Assembly: GCF_006494375.1 (NCBI RefSeq)
Contig: NZ_VHIZ01000008.1
Location: 56,114 to 120,113 of the forward strand
DNA length: 64,000 nucleotides
Direction: 5' to 3'
Source: Pantoea anthophila
GTDB lineage: Bacteria; Pseudomonadota; Gammaproteobacteria; Enterobacterales; Enterobacteriaceae
Every line of letters begins with the position of its first letter. Position 1 is the stretch's first letter. The position numbers were made by a program, and so were the translations under genes. The notes under the pieces are model-generated. The model searched no databases. It was not told where the DNA came from and saw nothing but the letters and a program-made list of their open reading frames with translations. Of the stretch, positions 57,578 through 64,000 are shown one piece after another.

Positions 57578-57607
57578 TTCTCAGGCCGCGCTGAGGCGGC
57601 CTGAGAA
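57578..57607 (-). terminator. Hairpin after lysC
   Basis: A perfect 12-base stem TTCTCAGGCCGC / GCGGCCTGAGAA with loop GCTGAG, 11 bp beyond the lysC stop. No T tract on the minus side, yet the stem is strong. Confidence 0.7.
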
Positions 57608-57618
57608 AACAGAGAGGC

Positions 57619-58971
57619 TTACTCGAACAGATTGCGGTGCAGCGTACGCACCACGCTTTCTGCATCGTTGCCCGGCACCAGGAAGCAGAGGTTGTAGCTG
57701 CTGGCACCGTAGCAAATCATGCGCAGGTTGAACGGGTCGAGCACACCAAACACCTCTTTGCCAACGCCGCAGGCTTTAGAGAGCTGGTTGCCGATAATCG
57801 CCACCAGCGCCAGATCTTCTTCTACTTCTACCCGGCAGAGCGACGAGAGTTCCGTCAGCAGCGCCTGGGTCAGCAGGCTGGCACTGGTAGAGGTGGAGCC
57901 GGTGGTGTCGAGCGTCAGCGCCACGCTCACTTCCGAGGTGGTGATCAGATCGACCGAGACGTTGTGGCGCGCCAGAATGTTGAACAGTTCGGCGAGGAAA
58001 CCAAACGTATGCAGCATGTTCAGGCTGTGCAGCGTTAACAGCGTCTGCTTGCGGCGCAACGCCAGCGCCCGGAACAGCGGCGGGTTGCGGGTTTCGTTGC
58101 AGACGCGGGTTCCTCCCGCGGCCGGATCCTTGCTGGAGCCGACAAAGACCGGGATACCGCGGCGTACGGCGGGCAGCAGCGTGGCCGGATGCAGGACTTT
58201 CGCGCCAAACGTCGCCATTTCAGCGGCTTCTTCAAAGGTGATTTCATCAATACGCTTCGCGGTCGGCACCACGCGCGGATCGGTGGTGTAGATACCCGGC
58301 ACATCGGTCCAGATATCCACACGCGCCGCGTGAAGGGCTTCGCCGAGCAGCGCGGCGGTGTAATCACTGCCGCCACGGCCTAACGTGGTGGTGCGCCCTT
58401 CACTTTCACTGCCGATGAAGCCCTGGGTCACAACCAGCGCCTGCGCGATGCGCGGCTGCAGCTGCTCCGTCGCCTGCCTTGCCAGCACGTCGACGTCCGG
58501 CACAGCCCGGCCAAAGCGATCGTCGGTGCGCAGCACTCTGCGAACGTCAAACCACTCCGCATTGACCTGGCGTTCACGCAGAATTTCAACAAACAGCAGG
58601 GAGGACATCAGCTCGCCGTGACTGACCAGTTCATCGGTCAGGGCACTTGAGGTGGCCAGCGAAGCGGCTTCGGAGAGCATACTGATATTGTCGATCATCC
58701 GATCGATTTCATCGCGGATCACATCCGGACGCTGCAGACGATCCACAATGGCATACTGGATACGGCGGATATCATCGAGCAGAACGGCACGCTGGGCAGC
58801 GGGCTGGCCTTCAGCCAGCGAAACCAGCAGATTGGTGATGCCCGCTGAGGCGGAAAGCACCACCAGACGGGTGCTGGCATCCTGCAGCACCACATCAGCG
58901 CTGCGATTCATCGCTTCAAAATCAGCGACGCTGGTGCCGCCAAATTTTGCCACAATCAGTGTTTGAGACAT
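57619..58971 (-). CDS. lysC: Lysine-sensitive aspartokinase III (LysC)
   Basis: 450 aa. Kinase domain with KFGGTSVADFEAM, GFIGSESEGRTTTLGRGGSDYTA and SYNLCFL-type C-terminal ACT region. Two ACT domains bind lysine for feedback inhibition. It phosphorylates aspartate as the first step to Lys, Met, Thr and diaminopimelate. GAGG lies before the ATG. A lysine riboswitch occupies the 5' leader. Confidence 0.96.
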   Translation of the reverse strand: MSQTLIVAKFGGTSVADFEAMNRSADVVLQDASTRLVVLSASAGITNLLVSLAEGQPAAQRAVLLDDIRRIQYAIVDRLQRPDVIRDEIDRMIDNISMLSEAASLATSSALTDELVSHGELMSSLLFVEILRERQVNAEWFDVRRVLRTDDRFGRAVPDVDVLARQATEQLQPRIAQALVVTQGFIGSESEGRTTTLGRGGSDYTAALLGEALHAARVDIWTDVPGIYTTDPRVVPTAKRIDEITFEEAAEMATFGAKVLHPATLLPAVRRGIPVFVGSSKDPAAGGTRVCNETRNPPLFRALALRRKQTLLTLHSLNMLHTFGFLAELFNILARHNVSVDLITTSEVSVALTLDTTGSTSTSASLLTQALLTELSSLCRVEVEEDLALVAIIGNQLSKACGVGKEVFGVLDPFNLRMICYGASSYNLCFLVPGNDAESVVRTLHRNLFE

Positions 58972-59087
58972 GTAGTAGAACCTCGTGTCAGGTTATCTTG
59001 TTCCCGCCATTGAGAAAGGGGTCGGGAAACATTCTTTCAGCCAGGCACAAGGAAAGAGCAGAAACGGGCAGACCAGATCGGGTAGAC

Positions 59088-59304
59088 GAGTCACCCAGAA
59101 GCGCCCCACCTTGCGAAACGTCGACTGCACGTTTCTGGTGACAACCCAGAGGATTCAGCCCCTGTAGCCGACAGGCAACACACCGCGTGCTGACCCACCT
59201 CGGCGTCGCTCCCCATCATGTGTTTTCGCCGGATACGGTTCCTCCAACACACTGCCTGGGCGACGCGCCTCTTCTGGCTTGCGCACAGGTGCGCAAGTAG
59301 GCGC
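59088..59304 (-). ncRNA. Lysine riboswitch (L box) in the lysC leader
   Basis: On the minus strand the conserved L-box segments occur in order: CCAGAAGAGGCGCGTCGCC, GGAGGAACC, GACGCCGAGGTGGG, CGGCTACAGGGGCTGAAT, CCTCTGGGTTGTCACCAGAA, and GGGGCGCTTCTGGGTGA, which closes the basal stem. The order and sequence agree closely with the E. coli lysC leader. Lysine binding is expected to shut off lysC translation. The 5' boundary is approximate. Confidence 0.92.
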
Positions 59305-59710
59305 ATACATTTAGCCTTTTCTGGCCCTGCTGTCAATGTCAGCATGGCTGGCGCGCCGCATCAGAAAACAAATCTGCCTGCGCCACAGCGTCTAGAGTGC
59401 TGGATGGGTTCAGCCCGGCGCGCCCTTTTTTCTGCGAAGCTTAATGGGTTCAGCCGTTGCATTCATTCCTGATTCGGCACAACGTTTTGTACGGCCTTTC
59501 GCGTCACACTCGGTCGGACGTTGTCACCGCCCTCTCCGGCTGTTCGCGCCAGTGAATGCTGGCGACAGGATGCGGGCTTTCCGCTCCCCAGCCCGGAGCG
59601 CGCTGACAAAATTTTTCCTTTCAGTTACAACTGTGGTCATACTGAAACGCTAAACGGGGTCGATGTGACCCGATGGGATGACGGTTCTTTTTATCAACAA
59701 GAGTGTTGCC
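59305..59710. other. lysC-pgi divergent intergenic region
   Basis: About 400 bp holding the lysC promoter (minus) and pgi promoter (plus), neither assigned with confidence. ATGGGTTCAGCC occurs twice as a direct repeat (near 59403 and 59447). No ORF has a plausible start and family. Confidence 0.55.
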
Positions 59711-61357
59711 ATGAAAAATATCAATCCGACACAAACCGCAGCCTGGAAAGCGCTGCAACAGCATTTTGAGCAGATGAAATCGGTGGAAATTGCCGATCTG
59801 TTTGCTGAGGATGCCGATCGTTTTGCCAAATTCTCTGCCACCTTTGATGATCAGATGCTGGTGGATTTCTCTAAAAACCGCATCACCCAGGAAACCCTCG
59901 ATAAGTTACAGGCGCTGGCCAGAGAGACCGATCTCAGCGGTGCCATTAAGTCTATGTTCTCGGGTGAGAAGATTAACCGGACCGAAGATCGTGCGGTGCT
60001 GCACGTCGCGCTGCGTAACCGCAGCAACACCCCGATTCTGGTGGATGGCAAAGATGTGATGCCGGAAGTGAACGCGGTGCTGGATAAGATGAAAGGCTTC
60101 TCCGAGCGTATCATCAGCGGCGAGTGGAAAGGCTATACCGGTAAAGCGATTACGGACGTGGTAAACATCGGTATCGGCGGCTCCGACCTCGGCCCGTTCA
60201 TGGTGACTGAGGCGCTGCGCCCGTATAAAAACCACCTGAACATGCACTTTGTTTCTAACGTTGACGGCACCCACATCGCCGAAACGCTGAAAGATCTCAG
60301 CCCGGAAACCACCCTGTTCCTGGTCGCATCGAAGACCTTTACCACGCAGGAAACCATGACCAACGCCCACAGTGCGCGTGACTGGTTCCTGAAAACGGCT
60401 GGCGATCAGCAGCACGTGGCGAAACACTTTGCGGCGCTCTCCACCAACGCCAAAGCGGTGGGCGAGTTTGGCATCGACACCAACAACATGTTTGAATTCT
60501 GGGACTGGGTCGGCGGTCGCTATTCGCTCTGGTCTGCCATCGGCCTGTCGATCATTCTCTCTATCGGTTTCGATAACTTCGAGCAGCTGCTGAGCGGCGC
60601 ACACGCCATGGATCAGCACTTCGCCTCGACGCCTGCTGAACAGAACCTGCCGGTGCTGCTGGCGCTGATTGGTATCTGGTACAACAACTTCTTTGGTGCC
60701 GAAACCGAAGCGATCCTGCCTTACGACCAGTACATGCACCGCTTTGCGGCCTATTTCCAGCAGGGAAATATGGAGTCAAACGGCAAGTATGTGGATCGCG
60801 ACGGTCACCCGGTGGACTACCAGACCGGTCCTATTATCTGGGGCGAACCGGGCACCAACGGTCAGCATGCGTTCTATCAGCTGATCCATCAGGGAACCAA
60901 GCTGGTGCCGTGTGACTTTATTGCCCCCGCCATCAGCCATAACGCCCTCGCCGACCACCATCCGAAGCTGCTTTCCAACTTCTTTGCGCAGACCGAAGCG
61001 CTGGCCTTTGGTAAGTCACGCGACGTCGTGGAGAAAGAGTTTACGGATGCCGGTAAATCTGCAGAGTCCGTGGCCCATATCGTGCCGTTCAAAGTCTTTG
61101 AAGGTAACCGCCCGACCAACTCTATCCTGCTGCGTGAGATTACCCCATTCAGCCTGGGTGCGCTGATTGCCCTGTATGAACATAAAATCTTCACTCAGGG
61201 TGCCATCCTGAATATCTTCACCTTCGATCAGTGGGGTGTGGAATTAGGGAAGCAACTGGCGAACCGCATTCTGCCGGAACTGGAAAATGATGAACAGATT
61301 ACCAGTCATGACAGTTCCACTAATGCCTTAATTAATCGCTACAAGTCCTGGCGTTAA
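59711..61357 (+). CDS. pgi: Glucose-6-phosphate isomerase (Pgi)
   Basis: 548 aa glycolytic enzyme interconverting glucose-6-phosphate and fructose-6-phosphate. Motifs [11 protein letters not shown] (around residue 154), [27 protein letters not shown] and the C-terminal DQWGVELGK. The ATG at 59711 ([12 protein letters not shown]) matches the E. coli start, and the open frame upstream lacks similarity. A terminator follows. Confidence 0.98.
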   Translation: MKNINPTQTAAWKALQQHFEQMKSVEIADLFAEDADRFAKFSATFDDQMLVDFSKNRITQETLDKLQALARETDLSGAIKSMFSGEKINRTEDRAVLHVALRNRSNTPILVDGKDVMPEVNAVLDKMKGFSERIISGEWKGYTGKAITDVVNIGIGGSDLGPFMVTEALRPYKNHLNMHFVSNVDGTHIAETLKDLSPETTLFLVASKTFTTQETMTNAHSARDWFLKTAGDQQHVAKHFAALSTNAKAVGEFGIDTNNMFEFWDWVGGRYSLWSAIGLSIILSIGFDNFEQLLSGAHAMDQHFASTPAEQNLPVLLALIGIWYNNFFGAETEAILPYDQYMHRFAAYFQQGNMESNGKYVDRDGHPVDYQTGPIIWGEPGTNGQHAFYQLIHQGTKLVPCDFIAPAISHNALADHHPKLLSNFFAQTEALAFGKSRDVVEKEFTDAGKSAESVAHIVPFKVFEGNRPTNSILLREITPFSLGALIALYEHKIFTQGAILNIFTFDQWGVELGKQLANRILPELENDEQITSHDSSTNALINRYKSWR

Positions 61358-61375
61358 TCAGCTTTAAATTAATCA

Positions 61376-61401
61376 GGCGGCACATTTGCCGCCTTTTTTT
61401 G
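61376..61401 (+). terminator. pgi terminator
   Basis: A seven-base stem GGCGGCA / TGCCGCC with loop CATT is followed by seven T, 19 bp after the pgi stop. Confidence 0.92.
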
Positions 61402-61605
61402 TCTCTGTTTACGCCCTGTCTGGTACTTTATGGATATACAGACCGTCACTGGCGCGGGAAAATTCCGAAAGTCACCTAAGACAATTCTGAACATTGCCGG
61501 ATCATACCCGCCAACACCCAGTATAAAATGGACCTGAAAAGCGTCGTTACCCTGGGTTAACCCTTGATTCATAATCCTATTTAATTTTAGCAATCCTGAG
61601 TAAAT

Positions 61606-61619
61606 TCTGATTATTCTTA
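61606..61619 (-). promoter_or_regulatory. RcsAB box-like sequence
   Basis: TAAGAATAATCAGA on the minus strand matches the RcsAB box TAAGAATAATCCTA at 12 of 14 positions. The yjbEFGH operon is known to be under Rcs control in E. coli. It lies about 300 bp before yjbE, farther than usual. Confidence 0.45.
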
Positions 61620-61810
61620 TTCCGTACCAGATATTAATAAAAGAGAACATTACGCTTTGCAATTCTTTAACCCGCAGCGAAATATCTGGCATCAGGCCGA
61701 AATACTCCGATATAAAAGGCGGTTATCTCCAATCCGACTGATTAAATCACGCCATCATCTCCTTCGCCGCCCTGGTTTTTATAGCGCTGAACTCTGATAT
61801 TTTGTTGCCC

Positions 61811-61816
61811 TATAAT
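61811..61816 (+). promoter_or_regulatory. Candidate -10 of yjbEFGH
   Basis: A perfect TATAAT lies 107 bp upstream of the yjbE start. No good -35 was found at the usual spacing, so an activator would be needed, in line with Rcs dependence. Confidence 0.4.
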
Positions 61817-61922
61817 GAACGCGCCCGCAATGGGACTGCCTGTCGCTCTGGTCATAGCTTGTCTGTATAGCCAGGGTCGTCAGGCGGAGATCCTTCATTC
61901 ACTCAATGCAGGAAACGTTGTT

Positions 61923-62171
61923 ATGAAAAAAACTATGGTTGCCGGTGCAGCCCTGATCCTCGTTGCCGCCTCATCCAGCGCCTTTGCCGCGCCGGAAGAA
62001 GCGGGTTCCGCAGCTGGCGCGCAGGCGGGAGCAATCTCGTCCGGCACGTCGACCGCTGTCGGTATCGGTGCGCTGGGCGCGCTGGTCGGGATCGGGATCG
62101 CCGCTTCTGGCGGTGGTGACGGTGCAAATACCGGTACAACAACCACAACCACGACGAGCACAACTCGTTGA
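61923..62171 (+). CDS. yjbE: YjbE family secreted protein
   Basis: 82 aa. Signal peptide MKKTMVAGAALILVAASSSA, then a low-complexity mature part rich in Ala, Gly, Ser and a long Thr run at the C-terminus, as in E. coli YjbE (80 aa). First gene of yjbEFGH, linked to exopolysaccharide production. AGGA lies nine bases before the ATG. Confidence 0.88.
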   Translation: MKKTMVAGAALILVAASSSAFAAPEEAGSAAGAQAGAISSGTSTAVGIGALGALVGIGIAASGGGDGANTGTTTTTTTSTTR

Positions 62172-62347
62172 TGGAAACCCGAAACGCGTCTGATTGCTGA
62201 CCGGTGACTCACGGGCAACGCTGACGTTTCAGCGACGCCACGCGGTCCGCCGTTTTGCCGCCAGACGTAACGGGCAGAGCACCTTTAAACATAACCACAC
62301 GTCTGTGTGGTTATTTTTACTTTGGCATGACTTATCAGGGACACACA

Positions 62348-62995
62348 GTGCGCCAACTTCCTCTGCTGCTCGCTTGCCTGCTGCTGCAGGCCTGTACACA
62401 AACGCAAAAAGGTCTTGAACAGACCCTGCTGCTCGCGGTTAACGGTCCTGACGACGTCACCGTAACCGATCAACAGGTCAACAATCTGCCCTACGCCAGT
62501 CTCTATGCCCGGCTGAATGAGGGACCGCGTATTTTCGTGGTGCTGGGCTACAACGAGAATGGTCAGCAGAAATGGGTGACTCAGGATCAGGCGATGCTGG
62601 TCACACAGCATGGGCGCCTGGTAAAAACCCTGGGCTTACCGGATAACCTGCTGAGCGTCAGCAATCTGCAGCAGGACCCGCTGGCTGCCCCCCTTCACCT
62701 CAGCAATGGCGCAGGCTGGACCCGCATCGTGCAGTGGACCGAACAGGGCAAGGTTCGCGGCGCGACCGTGCGTTCCACCTTTGCGCGCGGCACCGATGAA
62801 GTCCTGACCCTCGCGGGCAACCGCATTCCCTGCCGCGTCTGGCATGAGCAGGTGAGCATCGACAGCAGTAACCGCAAGTGGGAAAACACCTTCTGGATCG
62901 ATAACAGCAGCGGCGATGTGGTGCAGGCCCATCAGATGCTGGCGGCAGATGCCTTCCCTGTAGACACCACTATTCTGAAGCCGGCGAAATCATGA
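62348..62995 (+). CDS. yjbF: YjbF family lipoprotein
   Basis: 215 aa lipoprotein. I chose the GTG at 62348 because CAGGGA lies six bases upstream and the protein then begins with a short signal and lipobox LLQAC (Cys15). An ATG 21 bp earlier has no ribosome site. The body, with YNENGQQKWVTQDQAMLVT, belongs to the YjbF/GfcB family for capsule or exopolysaccharide assembly. Overlaps yjbG by ATGA. Confidence 0.9.
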   Translation: MRQLPLLLACLLLQACTQTQKGLEQTLLLAVNGPDDVTVTDQQVNNLPYASLYARLNEGPRIFVVLGYNENGQQKWVTQDQAMLVTQHGRLVKTLGLPDNLLSVSNLQQDPLAAPLHLSNGAGWTRIVQWTEQGKVRGATVRSTFARGTDEVLTLAGNRIPCRVWHEQVSIDSSNRKWENTFWIDNSSGDVVQAHQMLAADAFPVDTTILKPAKS

Positions 62996-63735
62996 AAAAA
63001 ATAACATTTTTGCTGGCCGGGCTGAGCCTGCTCAGCACCGCAGGCGCGCAGGCGACGGCGCAGGTGATTGTCCACGCACCGCATAATGGCGGTCAGGCTG
63101 AACTGAGCCAGATTGCCGATCTCGCCCAGCTGGTGACGCTTCCTCCGCTGCAGGCGAACACGGACTGGCGTCGTACTTTTATTGCCGAGCGCGGTGCCAG
63201 CGCCGTGGCACAGCAGCACTATCAACAGACGCTGGGCGAGCTGCACGCGTGGCGTGCCGACAGCAGTGGCGACCGGGCGGCGGCCATTGATGAGGTGATC
63301 CGCCAGCTGAGTGCGATCAGGGTAACAGGCCGCCAGTTTACCTCGCTCGACCCGGACTGGATCCGTCTGCATCCGGCAGACAACCGTCGTCTGGAAGGCA
63401 GCTATGACCTCTGGCTGCAAACCCCGTCCGATTCCGTGCTGCTGCTCGGCGCGCTGAGTGGGGCAGGCAAAGTGAGCTGGCAACCGGGAAAATCCGTACG
63501 TGACTATCTTGAGGGACATTCGTTACTTTCCGGGGCAGAACGCAATTTTGTTACGGTGATTGCCCCGTCGGGTGCCACGCAGCAGGTGCCGGTAGCGTAC
63601 TGGAATCATCGCCATGTGGAAGTGGAGCCAGGCAGCATTATCTGGCTCGGCTTTTCATCGTGGAGCCTGCCAGGTGCCTATGAAGATCTCAACGATCGCC
63701 TTCTCTCCGTACTGACTCACCGGATACCAGACTGA
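62992..63735 (+). CDS. yjbG: YjbG family periplasmic protein (GfcC-like)
   Basis: 247 aa with signal peptide (to AQATAQ, about 23 residues). It resembles E. coli YjbG (245 aa) and GfcC, with two ubiquitin-like beta-grasp regions expected. Between YjbF lipoprotein and YjbH, it overlaps both genes (ATGA and TGATG), so the operon is tightly coupled. Confidence 0.9.
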   Translation: MKKITFLLAGLSLLSTAGAQATAQVIVHAPHNGGQAELSQIADLAQLVTLPPLQANTDWRRTFIAERGASAVAQQHYQQTLGELHAWRADSSGDRAAAIDEVIRQLSAIRVTGRQFTSLDPDWIRLHPADNRRLEGSYDLWLQTPSDSVLLLGALSGAGKVSWQPGKSVRDYLEGHSLLSGAERNFVTVIAPSGATQQVPVAYWNHRHVEVEPGSIIWLGFSSWSLPGAYEDLNDRLLSVLTHRIPD

Positions 63736-64000
63736 TGAAAAAACGTTATCTCTTCAGCCTGCTGGCTGTTTCCGTGGCGGCAGCCTGTCAGGCGCAGGCT
63801 GACACCTGGCCTGCGCCGGTGGGACCTTCACAATCTGATTTTGGCGGCGTGGGCCTGATGCAGGTGCCGACCGCGCGCATGGCCAGAGAGGGGGAGTTCA
63901 GCCTCAATGCCCGCGACAACGATCAGTATCGCTACTACTCCGCATCGCTGCAGCTCTTCCCGTGGCTGGAGACGACCGTGCGTTACACCGACGTGCGTAC
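63735..64000 (+). CDS. yjbH: YjbH family outer-membrane protein, N-terminal part (cut by window end)
   Basis: The first 88 codons are visible: a signal peptide (to QAQADTW, about 23 residues) and the family start [21 protein letters not shown], typical of YjbH/GfcD outer-membrane barrels for exopolysaccharide. The ATG shares a base with the yjbG stop. The rest lies outside the window. Confidence 0.9.
   Translation, partial: MKKRYLFSLLAVSVAAACQAQADTWPAPVGPSQSDFGGVGLMQVPTARMAREGEFSLNARDNDQYRYYSASLQLFPWLETTVRYTDVR

Larger units (their letters stand above)
61402..61922. other. yjbEFGH upstream region
   Basis: About 520 bp between the pgi terminator and yjbE with no supported ORF. It contains an RcsAB-like box (61606-61619, minus strand) and a perfect -10 hexamer TATAAT at 61811-61816, which would give a leader of roughly 100 nt. 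Confidence 0.6.

Noticed and set aside
57540..57580. CCGGCC / GGCCGG hairpin beyond the lysC end as another copy of the nested repeat
   Set aside because: It lacks the GGGCCGAGC linker, the GTCATGGATGAC hairpin and the GCGTCTTT segment that define the repeat.
59091..59345. Minus-strand ORF across the lysC leader
   Set aside because: It overlaps the lysine riboswitch, whose conserved RNA segments explain the sequence.

Overview
The window looks like chromosome of an Erwiniaceae member, most likely Pantoea or a close relative. Protein sequences are very close to Escherichia coli orthologues, coding GC is high, and the backbone gene order follows the E. coli 91-92 minute region (gltP, acs-yjcH-actP, yjcE, ghxP, soxR/soxS, yjcB, ssb/uvrA, yjbR-yjbQ, tyrB, dnaB, qorA, pspG, dusA, zur, dinF-lexA, dgkA/plsB, ubiA-ubiC, psiE, yjbB, lysC, pgi, yjbEFGH). 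The genus is inferred from content and order, not from a search. I saw no rRNA, tRNA, CRISPR array or prophage.

Layout. 1-4.6 kb: end of an AraC regulator, an Aer-type aerotaxis receptor and the murQ-murP N-acetylmuramate operon. 4.7-10.7 kb: gltP divergent from the acetate operon acs-yjcH-actP. 10.8-13.6 kb: an inserted block with a YfaZ-like outer-membrane protein, an LrgA/LrgB pair and a divergent LysR regulator. 13.6-19.4 kb: yjcE, ghxP (PurR box), a glutathione transferase, soxR/soxS with a textbook SoxR operator, and yjcB. 19.4-26 kb: an accessory block with an ATP-grasp and flippase pair, an AT-rich stretch holding an orphan IS3-type OrfA and an ops/JUMPstart-like element, then an EamA exporter, an AraC regulator and a cysteine hydrolase. 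26-37 kb: ssb/uvrA sharing a LexA box, a zinc alcohol dehydrogenase, yjbR-yjbQ, tyrB, a YitT protein and an Lrp-type regulator where E. coli has alr, then dnaB and qorA. 37-48.3 kb: pspG (sigma-54 promoter), dusA, a TraF-like outer-membrane protein, zur, dinF-lexA (two LexA boxes), dgkA/plsB, ubiA-ubiC and psiE.

48.4-53.8 kb holds the most interesting accessory system. A GntR/UTRA regulator is divergent from an operon with a periplasmic binding protein, a cytoplasmic alkaline-phosphatase-superfamily hydrolase, two permeases and an ATPase. Its control region has a near-consensus Pho box with a -10, followed by a GntR-type operator. It reads as a phosphate-starvation-induced uptake and hydrolysis system for an unknown organophosphorus compound. 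It lies between psiE and the phosphate carrier gene yjbB. 55.5-64 kb: panS-like gene, aqpZ, lysC with a lysine riboswitch, pgi and the exopolysaccharide operon yjbEFGH, cut off by the window edge in yjbH.

Two intergenic copies (4.5 kb and 46.3 kb) of a nested-palindrome element of about 100 bp share a conserved core. Their arms differ in sequence but stay complementary, which suggests a structure-selected repeat family.
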